Source: Chthoniobacterales bacterium (GTDB lineage Bacteria; Verrucomicrobiota; Verrucomicrobiia; Chthoniobacterales; DASVRZ01). From it: a DNA stretch of 64,000 bases. Position numbers and translations under genes: made by a program. The stretch is from NCBI GenBank assembly GCA_039930045.1, contig JBDSQB010000002.1, forward strand, positions 450,286 to 514,285, in the 5' to 3' direction. The stretch's first letter is position 1, and each line of letters starts with the position of its first letter. Of the stretch, positions 46,524 through 53,925 are shown in pieces. The notes beneath the pieces were generated by a model. It saw only the letters and a list, made by a program, of their open reading frames with translations. It was not told the origin of the DNA and made no database searches.

Positions 46524-47117
46524 ATGGAATATCCGCTGCATCTCTCTTTCAAACTTCTGGCGCTGGCACCGCAGATCTCGATCACCGACAATGCCGGGCG
46601 CTCGCTGTTTTATGTGAAGCAGAAACTCTTCAAGTTTAAGGAAGCGGTCCAGATTTTCAGCGATGAAAGCCGTTCGCAGCATCTCTACGACATCAACGCG
46701 GATCGCGTGATCGACTGGTCGGCTCGCTACACGTTCAGCCTGCCTTCCGGCCAGACGGTGGGCGCGGTAAAACGCTCCGGCATGCGGAGTTTGTTTGCGG
46801 CGCATTACATCGTGCAGGACGAAAATGGAATGCCGCATTTTGAGTTGCAGCAGACCAATCCCTGGCTCGGAGTGCTCGATTCCCTGTTGGGAGAAGTCCC
46901 CGTTTTGGGAATGCTGACGGGCTATTTCCTCAACCCCGTCTATGCGGTGAAGCGCGCCACCACGCCCGAGCTGGTGATGACACTCGTGAAGAAACGCACG
47001 TTTTTCGAGAGCGGTTTCAGCATCACCAAAGAGAGCGCCAGCATCACGGAAACCGAGGAAACGCTAGTCGTCCTCAGTGCGATCATGGTGACCTTGCTAG
47101 AGCGCCAGCGGAGTTAG
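46524..47117 (+). CDS. LURP-one-related (tubby-like fold) protein
   Basis: 197 residues. YVKQKLFKFKEAVQIF followed by INADRVIDWSARYTF and GSGFSITKESA-type strands match the LOR family of phospholipid-scramblase/tubby-like beta barrels, found in plants and many bacteria. Function in bacteria is unknown. The end converges with aspS, overlapping by four bases. Confidence 0.75.
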   Translation: MEYPLHLSFKLLALAPQISITDNAGRSLFYVKQKLFKFKEAVQIFSDESRSQHLYDINADRVIDWSARYTFSLPSGQTVGAVKRSGMRSLFAAHYIVQDENGMPHFELQQTNPWLGVLDSLLGEVPVLGMLTGYFLNPVYAVKRATTPELVMTLVKKRTFFESGFSITKESASITETEETLVVLSAIMVTLLERQRS

Positions 47118-48919
47118 ACCGGACTCTCTTTTTTCTTCGTGCTCTGGATGTAAATCTCGCGAAGCAGCTTCGGCTCGACTTCCACCGGACTCTGCGTCAT
47201 GAGGTCGGTGCCGCGATTGTTTTTGGGGAACGCGATCACGTCGCGAATGCTCGACGCGCCCACGGCCAGCATCACGAAACGGTCGAGTCCCAATGCAATG
47301 CCACCGTGAGGGGGCGCGCCAAAACTGAACGCTCGCAGCAAGTGCGCAAACTTCAATTCCTGCTCCTCGGGCGTGACGCCGAGCACGCCAAACATCTTCG
47401 CCTGCAAATCCTTCTCATGGATGCGGATCGAGCCGCCGCCGAGTTCCACTCCATTCAGCACCACATCGTAGGCGATGGCGCGGACTTTGCCGTATTCGCC
47501 CGCCTCCAGCAGCGCGATGTCCTCCGCCTTCGGACGCGTGAATGGGTGATGCACTGCGACCCATTTGTTGTCCTCGGGCGAGAACGCCAGCAGCGGGAAA
47601 TCCACCACCCAGAGGAAATTTAGCGGCGCGTCGGCAGGGACGAGTTTCATCAGATCGGCGACGCGCAAACGCACGCGGCCCAGCACTTCGCAGACCGCCT
47701 CCCACTTCAAATCCGCTCCGAAAAAGAGCACGTCGCCGTCCTCAAACTGCATCCGCGCCGCCAGCGCCGCCTTCTCCTCCTCGGAGAAAAATTTCACAAT
47801 CGGCGACTCCCAGTTGCCGTCCTTCAGTCGAATGTAAGCCAGCCCTTTTGCGCCAAATTCCGTCTTCACCCACTCCTCCCATTTCTTGAGCTGCTCCTTG
47901 CTCAGCGCCTCGGCCGCACCCTTCGCATTGAGCGCCTTGATCGTCCCCTGCCCGTCCACGATGGAGCGGAAAACCTTGAACTGCGATGCGTGAAAAATAT
48001 CCACCAAATCCACCAGCTCGACGCCGAAACGCAGGTCGGGCTTGTCGGAGCCGAAGCGGTTCATCGCGTCGGCATACGTGATGCGCGGGAACGGCGTCGA
48101 GACTTCCACTCCTTTCGCCTCGCGGAAAACGCGGGCCAGCATTCCCTCGGTCAGCGTCTGAATGTCTTCCTCGCCGACGAACGATGCCTCGATGTCGATC
48201 TGGGTGAATTCCGGCTGACGATCCGCGCGCAAATCTTCGTCGCGGAAACAGCGGGCGATCTGGAAATATTTCTCCAGCCCGGCCACTTGCAGGAGTTGTT
48301 TGTATTGCTGCGGCGCCTGCGGCAGCGCGTAAAACGAACCCGGAGTGAGCCGCGACGGAACGAGAAAATCGCGCGCACCTTCGGGAGTCGGGTTCGATAA
48401 AATGGGGGTCTCGATCTCCAGAAAACCAGCCTCATCGAGGTAATCGCGGGTCGCCTTCACGATGCGATGGCGCAGTTTCAGGTTTTCCTGCATGTGGCGC
48501 GTGCGCAGGTCGAGGTAGCGATATTCCAGGCGGAGATCCTCGTTCACCTTCGGGTCGTCGAGCGGAAATGGCGGCACATCGGCCTTGTTCAGCACGGTCA
48601 ATTCCGCCGCCACGAGTTCGATGGAACCCGTGTCCAGACGCGTGTTTTCCGTTCCACTCAGACGCGCGGCGACTTTGCCTGAAACTTGAATGACATCCTC
48701 TCCGCGCAACGCATGGGATTGCTCGGCGATGGCCGGAAATTCCTCGGGGCGAAACACGACCTGAGTCAGCCCATCGCGATCCCGCAGATCGATAAAAATG
48801 ACGCCACCATGGTCACGCCGCGAATTCACCCAACCGGCAAGGGTCACGGTCTGGCCGATCTGTTCCGGGCGCAAAGCCTGGCAGGAGTGGGTGCGATATT
48901 TCTGGCTGTTCTGACTCAT
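47114..48919 (-). CDS. aspS: Aspartyl-tRNA synthetase
   Basis: Class II synthetase, 601 residues, normal bacterial length with the GAD insertion. Motif 2 is FRDEDLRADRQPEFTQID; motif 3 is IALGLDRFVMLAVGASSIRD; the N-terminal OB fold is GWVNSRRDHGGVIFIDLRDR. ATG at 48919 (MSQNSQ) is chosen. The 5' flank holds one copy of the 21-base repeat. Confidence 0.97.
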   Translation of the reverse strand: MSQNSQKYRTHSCQALRPEQIGQTVTLAGWVNSRRDHGGVIFIDLRDRDGLTQVVFRPEEFPAIAEQSHALRGEDVIQVSGKVAARLSGTENTRLDTGSIELVAAELTVLNKADVPPFPLDDPKVNEDLRLEYRYLDLRTRHMQENLKLRHRIVKATRDYLDEAGFLEIETPILSNPTPEGARDFLVPSRLTPGSFYALPQAPQQYKQLLQVAGLEKYFQIARCFRDEDLRADRQPEFTQIDIEASFVGEEDIQTLTEGMLARVFREAKGVEVSTPFPRITYADAMNRFGSDKPDLRFGVELVDLVDIFHASQFKVFRSIVDGQGTIKALNAKGAAEALSKEQLKKWEEWVKTEFGAKGLAYIRLKDGNWESPIVKFFSEEEKAALAARMQFEDGDVLFFGADLKWEAVCEVLGRVRLRVADLMKLVPADAPLNFLWVVDFPLLAFSPEDNKWVAVHHPFTRPKAEDIALLEAGEYGKVRAIAYDVVLNGVELGGGSIRIHEKDLQAKMFGVLGVTPEEQELKFAHLLRAFSFGAPPHGGIALGLDRFVMLAVGASSIRDVIAFPKNNRGTDLMTQSPVEVEPKLLREIYIQSTKKKESPV

Positions 48920-48954
48920 AAGGACGGGCACCATAGCAAAAAACCCGGTGAATC

Positions 48955-48975
48955 AAAGAACGCATTCACGTTTCC
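48955..48975. repeat. 21-base direct repeat, copy 1
   Basis: The sequence beginning AAAGAACGCATTCACG and ending TTTCC is identical at 49755-49775, exactly 800 bases away. It is in the upstream region of aspS. On the minus strand it is the ETxxx-GNVNAFF-coding part of the 42-base repeat unit found in the array at 49743. Confidence 0.85.
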
Positions 48976-49086
48976 CCTAGAGCATGTTTCCACTTGGACA
49001 GCAGCCCAGCCAAAGTCGGACACAGCAATAGATTTCCTACTTTTAATCTCTTGACGGACACAGCTAAAATATAGGACTTGTAGGCC

Positions 49087-49374
49087 ATGAGCATAAAAAC
49101 GAAAGCAGATACCATTCGTTTTACCACCAAGGGGCAGGTCGTCATTCCCAGTTGGCTGCGCAAGGAGTTCCAAATTGAGGACGGCACCCGTGCCATTGTC
49201 ACCGCCACCGAGGAGGGAATTTTGCTCAAACCCGTCACCAAACGCTCCATTGCGCGGCTGCATGGCATCTTAAAACCCAATTCTGGCGATCCCTCATTTG
49301 CAGAAGAGTGGTCTGCACACAAGCGCGATGAAAAAACCTTGGAAGACGCGGATCATGGCCTTCACGATACTTGA
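49087..49374 (+). CDS. AbrB/MazE-type antitoxin of a PIN toxin pair
   Basis: 95 residues. The N-terminal swapped-hairpin domain IRFTTKGQVVIPSWLRKEF (about residues 10-28) is AbrB/SpoVT-like DNA-binding; the C-terminal half (FAEEWSAHKRDEKTLED) is likely to wrap the toxin. It ends 20 bases inside the PIN toxin gene. Autoregulation through sites before 49087 is usual; none was identified. Confidence 0.88.
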   Translation: MSIKTKADTIRFTTKGQVVIPSWLRKEFQIEDGTRAIVTATEEGILLKPVTKRSIARLHGILKPNSGDPSFAEEWSAHKRDEKTLEDADHGLHDT

Positions 49375-49756
49375 TTCTCACGCCCTGCTGACGCTGCTCC
49401 GGAGTGAGGCGGGTTCTGATATCGTGCGGGCTTTGCTGGAAAAGGCTGCTGAAAAGGACATCCCGCTGCATATGACGGAAGTGAACTACGCCGAGGTGCA
49501 AACCATCGTTCGGCGCAAGGCAGGGAATGCCCTCTGGAAGACCATCGCCGATGAGTTGACCGCCGCTCCCATCCAGTTTCATCCCGTGGATAGAAAACTG
49601 GCCGACCTGGCGGCCGACTTCAAAACCCGTTTCCGGCTCTCGCTCGCCGATGCCTGTGCCGCCGCCCTGGCCAAAGAGAAGAAAGGCCAGCTCGTCACGG
49701 GCGATCCGGAGTTCCAGGCTCTTGAAAAGGAAATCGGGATTACTTGGTTGAAATAA
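49355..49756 (+). CDS. vapC: VapC-type PIN-domain ribonuclease toxin
   Basis: 133 residues from ATG at 49355. PIN acidic residues: Asp in TILDSHALL, Glu in TEVNYAEV, Asp in LSLADACAAALA and Asp in TGDPEF. VapC toxins cut specific tRNAs or rRNA; the antitoxin here is AbrB-like. Its end touches the second copy of the 21-base repeat. Confidence 0.9.
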   Translation: MAFTILDSHALLTLLRSEAGSDIVRALLEKAAEKDIPLHMTEVNYAEVQTIVRRKAGNALWKTIADELTAAPIQFHPVDRKLADLAADFKTRFRLSLADACAAALAKEKKGQLVTGDPEFQALEKEIGITWLK

Positions 49757-49994
49757 AGAACGCATTCACGTTTCCGGGGAACCGCGTTTCGGGCTTGGAG
49801 AACCCCCGCACTCCCGGCAATAGCCCCATTCCCGCAGTCAGGAATGGAGGTATTCCAGCCGGAAAGCCCAATCCCGGGGTCGGGAATGGGGTTATTTTCT
49901 GGAGGGTGGCCGTTTCCGTGGTCGGAAATGAATGTATTGGCGAGAGGGTGACGGTTTCGGGCTCGGTTTGGACAGAAATCGGCCTGGAAATGTC
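49743..49994. repeat. Phase-locked 42-base imperfect tandem repeat array (about six units)
   Basis: Unit starts that can be aligned lie exactly 42 bases apart: 49785 (CGTTTCGGG), 49827 (CATTCCCG), 49869 (CAATCCCG), 49911 (CGTTTCCG), 49953 (GGTTTCGG); a further unit precedes at 49743. Three units carry a short hairpin whose arms change together (ATTCC/GGAAT, TCCC/GGGA, TTTCC/GGAAA). 42 is 14 codons, and the minus strand is open across the array (to 50006), giving 14-residue repeats such as ETVTLSPIHSFPTT and ETATLQKITPFPTP. Sequence from 50007 to 50115 holds nothing recognised. Confidence 0.8.
49755..49775. repeat. 21-base direct repeat, copy 2
   Basis: Identical to 48955-48975. It lies just past the vapC stop and forms part of the first unit of the 42-base array. 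The two copies bracket the toxin-antitoxin pair. Confidence 0.85.
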
Positions 49995-50115
49995 CAAATC
50001 GCGCACAATGAGGCTGGAACGGCGTTTTGTGCCTCTTTTTGCCTGAGCCCCGCCTCCATGCCCGAGACAGATGAGCGGGTTGGCTCATTTGACTGGCTGG
50101 GCGAACTCTCTTCCC

Positions 50116-50796
50116 CTACGGCTTCCAAGTTTCCGGTTTGTCGAAATCGGCCGGGGTGAGGTTTTCCAAGCGGCGACGGTCGGCAATGGGGAGTTCGCCG
50201 AGGAGCTGTTCGCGCTGTTCCTGCCAGTTGCGGAGGGTTTTGCCAAAGTCGGCCCGGGCTTTCGGCGGGAGTACGGCCCACCATTCCGGCGAGCGCGATT
50301 CGTAGTAGAGGGCCAGGGCGATGCTGCGGTAGAGCAGGCGGCGTTGCAGCTCGGCCATATGCGCCGTTCCCACCAGGCCCATTTCCTGAAACTCCTCGCC
50401 AGGTGACTGGCCGCGACTCATTTTTTCCAGCGCGGCATCTTTCGCGGTCTCCAGATCGAGTGCCGTCTGAAGGGCATCGGGCCGGGCGTCGTCACGGAGC
50501 TGTTGGATTATGCCCTCGATGGCTTCGAGAGCGTTTGGAATCTCGGCGACGGCAGCCACGGCGGCGGCTTGGCGCATGAGGGACTCGTGCTCGGCGACCT
50601 CCTCCGCATACTGGCTGAAGCGCCGGATGAGCGCCGAGACATCGACCTCTTCCTCCAGCCGACCCTCACTGAGGGCGATGAGCTGATCGCACGCCTCCAG
50701 AAAATCGGCAGGGTCGAGGCCATTCTCGGCGAGGTTGGCGGCGATGGGTCGAATGGCGTCGCTCAGTTCGCGCACCCGCCGGATTAAGTCTTCCAT
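50116..50796 (-). CDS. Helical protein of unknown function
   Basis: 226 residues from ATG at 50796, chosen because GGAGG lies eight bases upstream; an ATG at 50823 lacks this. The product is acidic, Ala/Leu/Glu-rich and predicted almost wholly helical (LRDDARPDALQTALDLETAKDA type), ending in NLTPADFDKPETWKP. No family recognised. It follows the broken gene at 50842 and may be part of the same old operon. Confidence 0.6.
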   Translation of the reverse strand: MEDLIRRVRELSDAIRPIAANLAENGLDPADFLEACDQLIALSEGRLEEEVDVSALIRRFSQYAEEVAEHESLMRQAAAVAAVAEIPNALEAIEGIIQQLRDDARPDALQTALDLETAKDAALEKMSRGQSPGEEFQEMGLVGTAHMAELQRRLLYRSIALALYYESRSPEWWAVLPPKARADFGKTLRNWQEQREQLLGELPIADRRRLENLTPADFDKPETWKP

Positions 50797-50841
50797 CGGG
50801 TGATCCTCCATGACCCGCCGCATGTCTGCAAGCCAGGCCGG

Positions 50842-51446
50842 TTAGGGTGTCGGCGAGGCGGGCGCAGGCTGGTCGGTAACGTCCTCGGGAGTCTCGCCGG
50901 GATAAGACTTGAAACGGAATCCGAGCTTGCGCAGGAGCCGGCGCTGGCCGGGGTCGTCCTCGCGGCGGGCATGGTCGAGGGCGTCGAAACGAATCTCGCT
51001 CACCAGAAACAAGGCGCGCTCGTCCTGCGCATCGAGGAGGGTTTGCGCGGCCTGCACCGCCGAGTCGGCAGGGGCCACATCGGCATGTTCCTCCTGCGCG
51101 GCGGTAAGAGCGGACTGCAACTCGGCTGCGCTGGGATTGGCCATCGCGCCGTAGGCGGCGGTGGAGCTGGCGTCGCCTGCCACGAGTGCCTCGGCGACGC
51201 GCTTGAGATTGGGCCAGCCCTCCATGTTAGGAGTGTCGCCGGTGGAGTCGAGACCGTGATTCACTAACACGGCGACACATCATGTTTCTGGCGGCGCGTG
51301 CGGCGGCGAAGGACTTCGATGTAATCGCGGGTAAAGAGTTCGAGTGTGGCCTTGGCATCGTTGGATTCGCGCACTTCCCGAGAACGATTGCCGAGGGCGA
51401 GAGTGAGGCTGGCGACGAGCGGTTCGTAGAGTGCGATGAAACTCGG
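50842..51446 (-). pseudogene. Broken gene remnant, frameshifted and cut at its 5' end
   Basis: Two minus-strand segments read as one protein if a frameshift is allowed. Segment A (51446-51264) gives FIALYEPLVASLTLALGN, ...ELFTRDYIEVLRRRTRRQKHD and stops at TAG. Segment B (51270-50842, 142 residues) continues LVNHGLDSTGDTPNMEGW ... AMANPSAAELQSAL ... SEIRFDALDHARRED and ends normally. Segment A also has an in-frame TAG just upstream (51452-51450) and no start, exactly where the HNH gene begins on the other strand. This looks like the 5' part was lost when foreign DNA joined here. Segment B may still be translated from GTG. Function unknown. Confidence 0.55.
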
Positions 51447-52131
51447 AAGCTATTATCTAAAAAGTGATTCGCTCTGGTTGGCATTTAAAAATGACGGTGC
51501 AAGAGAACATCCATTAGAGCATCCACCCACAGTCTCGGAGGCCGTCTCAGGCGTCGTTTTTGCTCGCCTGGTAAATGGCTTCGAGCGATTCGTTGAAACT
51601 GTGGATGATCGTATGAAGCTGCGGTTAGCGATCATAGCCAGGTACTTTCCAAGTCAACTGGAGACACTTATATCTTTATTTACTGACCAGACTGCGCGGA
51701 GACCATCCCCGGTGTCACGTCTCTGCGAAGAAGGCCCAGAGGTCGCCGGCAGAAACCCTGCTTTCCGTCGCAAGGTGTTAGAGATATATGATTACCAGTG
51801 CGCAGCCTGCGGACTGCGAATCAAATTGCCCGACGCAGAGCTAACCTTCGTCGATGGTGCTCATCTTATGCCTTTTGCGGAGACTGGAAATGACCACCCG
51901 AGCAATGGAATAGCGCTGTGCAAGAATCACCATTGGGCCATGGATCGTTTTCTTCTCGTCCCGAACGTGGAGGGCCTATGGAAAGTATCCCCCCTCCTAG
52001 ATCGCCGACGCTCTCCCGGCGAAAACGCTTTGATGCAGCTGGATGGTGAACCACTATTGCCGCCGCACGACGATGCATTTCTACCAGCAAAGGCGAGTCT
52101 GCTTTGGCGGTTTGAGAGAATGTTGAGTTAA
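51436..52131 (+). CDS. HNH endonuclease domain protein, probably 5'-truncated
   Basis: 231 residues. The C-terminal HNH zinc/metal domain is clear: VLEIYDYQCAACGLRIKL, DGAHLMPFAE, HPSNGIALCKNHHWAMDR. The N-terminal part (FARLVNGFERFVETVDDRMK region) is short for restriction-type HNH proteins, which usually have about 60-70 more residues before the segment resembling SYYLKSDSLW. The ATG at 51436 lies inside the remnant gene on the other strand, so the first codons come from the junction. It is 31 bases upstream of jetA and could be a remnant of a restriction system or an accessory nuclease. Confidence 0.75.
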   Translation: MKLGSYYLKSDSLWLAFKNDGAREHPLEHPPTVSEAVSGVVFARLVNGFERFVETVDDRMKLRLAIIARYFPSQLETLISLFTDQTARRPSPVSRLCEEGPEVAGRNPAFRRKVLEIYDYQCAACGLRIKLPDAELTFVDGAHLMPFAETGNDHPSNGIALCKNHHWAMDRFLLVPNVEGLWKVSPLLDRRRSPGENALMQLDGEPLLPPHDDAFLPAKASLLWRFERMLS

Positions 52132-52162
52132 GCTCCGACAATCACCCCACCAAATTCGATCT

Positions 52163-53344
52163 ATGTCGATCCACAAAGACAGTCTATTTCGTATATTTCA
52201 AACTGACTATCGCACGGCGCTTTGGCGATTTTTTGAAAATCGTCATGATCGAATTACGGGGGCTCTCGCCTCTGAATTTTGCGACCACGCTACGTTGGAG
52301 CATTTGCTAGGCATTGAGTTACTGCAATACGATGGCGCGAGTAACGAATACAGGCTGGATGATCGCATTGAGCGTTTCATCGAGGATATGCTGGGCGCTG
52401 CGGAGGTGGCACACGCGGACTGGCTCTCGTCGCTGCTCGACGATTTAAGGAAGTTGATTGATGGGTATAGTAAGCTGGCGCAGACAAGTAAGAGCGACAC
52501 TTTTTTCCGAGGTATCCTGCGATTTTTGCGAACTTGCGACAGCCGAGCACAGCGGCATCTGGAGGACATCAAGTCCACTGTAGACTTCGATTATCGGGCG
52601 GGGGCGGATTACGAAGTTAAGTTGTTAAAGCTTCAGTGGCATCTCGAACGCGCTCATAGTTACGGAGGGGCGATCGGAGAACTAGATGACTTGCTTAAGA
52701 ATCACGCTTTTTTTCAGCAGCAAGGGAATATCGAAATTCTTTCGCTTCGATCTCGATTGATCAGGCGTTGTGACCAAATCGGCAATGCATTGATCGATAT
52801 CTATCAGCAGATCGAACAGTATTTAAATCGCGTCATGCGCGATCACGAGCGAGCCAGAAAATTGATTCGCCTTCGTGGCTTAATCGAACGGCATGAACAT
52901 TTACCTGCAACGAATATTGAGGAGATTGCCGCAACGGCTGATGGGCCTTACTTTCGTGACTCTCGCCGGCACACTTTGCTGGCTCCGTCTGTTATCGATG
53001 AGCGTCCAGAACTATTCGAGCGCATGCTAGCGCGTGCTGGTCTGAAAAATGAGCCACGCACGAATCGACGTGTGGAGATACAGGAGCATCCCCTAGATGA
53101 AATGCCCCCCGTAATTGATTGGCAGGACGTTTTCGATAGCTTTTGCAAGCAGACCGACAATCTTTTTGTGTTCCTACGTAGTCTAAAGGTAGAGGGTAGG
53201 CTACTGACAGAAGAAGAAGTAATCGACGGCTTTTGCGCCATCCTTAGCAACGAGGATTGGACGGATGGCTGGAGCAACAAGCCGTTTGATCTCGCCATGA
53301 GCGATGGTTGGCAATATGCCGTGGTAACATCCGCAACCCGATGA
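52163..53344 (+). CDS. jetA: Wadjet JetA/MksF-like kleisin subunit
   Basis: 393 residues, helical, with an N-terminal winged-helix-like part (MSIHKDSLFRIFQTDYRTAL; ATLEHLLGIELLQYD) and a central coiled coil (about 195-245). By position and overlaps it is the kleisin that bridges the SMC heads of a JetABCD/MksFEBG complex. Type I JetA proteins are about 480 residues, so this is shorter. Two rows counted (52501, 52801) are 52 % and 48 % G+C. Assignment rests mainly on the neighbouring JetC and on order; sequence recognition alone is weak. Confidence 0.7.
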   Translation: MSIHKDSLFRIFQTDYRTALWRFFENRHDRITGALASEFCDHATLEHLLGIELLQYDGASNEYRLDDRIERFIEDMLGAAEVAHADWLSSLLDDLRKLIDGYSKLAQTSKSDTFFRGILRFLRTCDSRAQRHLEDIKSTVDFDYRAGADYEVKLLKLQWHLERAHSYGGAIGELDDLLKNHAFFQQQGNIEILSLRSRLIRRCDQIGNALIDIYQQIEQYLNRVMRDHERARKLIRLRGLIERHEHLPATNIEEIAATADGPYFRDSRRHTLLAPSVIDERPELFERMLARAGLKNEPRTNRRVEIQEHPLDEMPPVIDWQDVFDSFCKQTDNLFVFLRSLKVEGRLLTEEEVIDGFCAILSNEDWTDGWSNKPFDLAMSDGWQYAVVTSATR

Positions 53345-53925
53345 CTATCGAAACCCCACTCGTCGCTCGCCGTCTCTTTTCAAGGCTCTGTCGTGGAACA
53401 AATAGGTTACTCTCGGAAAATGGCCCGGACGACGATAAAGATTTGTATCGGCAGGTGCATGAACCCGATGTTGAAGCTGCCTGCCAAATATTTTTCGCCG
53501 TTATTGGATTTCGGCTGCAAAAGGGAGATGGCTGCTACTATTTCACTTCCGACGACGAGCCTCAGGCAAATATCGAATCTAAGCTCGAAAAGATGATTCG
53601 ATTGGTGGGATTGCTAAATTTTCTTTCCACACACATCGAACACTTTAGCGAAGGCGTGATATTTTCTGCCGCCACGTTAGCGACGAAATGCCACGGTGAT
53701 GCCAAGGCCGAACGGTTTCTTCAGGAGGCAGCAAAGGGTACAAATTTTGCAGACAGGATCACGAATCTGCTCCATTCGCTCGTTAGCCAAGGTTATCTCT
53801 CGGAATACGATCCGGCTCGGCAGGAATACCGAGTTCTCTCTGCGATCCACTATCTCTTTGAGTTTGCAGATCGAATTCAGATCTACGACACAGCCGAGAC
53901 AGGAGGGTCAATTGCCGAGGCTTGA
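53341..53925 (+). CDS. jetB: Wadjet JetB/MksE-like KITE subunit
   Basis: 194 residues from ATG at 53341, which overlaps the jetA stop as ATGA. Predicted tandem winged helices (EADVEAACQIFFAVIGF-like region; LLHSLVSQGYLSEYD) and size agree with the KITE dimer of MksE/DUF4194 type. The last residues GGSIAEA are encoded over AGGAGGGTCAA, which serves as ribosome site for jetC. Confidence 0.7.
   Translation: MTIETPLVARRLFSRLCRGTNRLLSENGPDDDKDLYRQVHEPDVEAACQIFFAVIGFRLQKGDGCYYFTSDDEPQANIESKLEKMIRLVGLLNFLSTHIEHFSEGVIFSAATLATKCHGDAKAERFLQEAAKGTNFADRITNLLHSLVSQGYLSEYDPARQEYRVLSAIHYLFEFADRIQIYDTAETGGSIAEA

Noticed and set aside
49743-49994. CRISPR array
   Set aside because: Units are contiguous with no unrelated spacers, drift strongly in sequence, and no cas genes are nearby.
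49740-50006. 88-codon minus-strand gene over the repeat array
   Set aside because: Openness follows from the 42-base period; the opposite strand is equally open, so coding cannot be claimed. Kept only as a possibility in the repeat entry.
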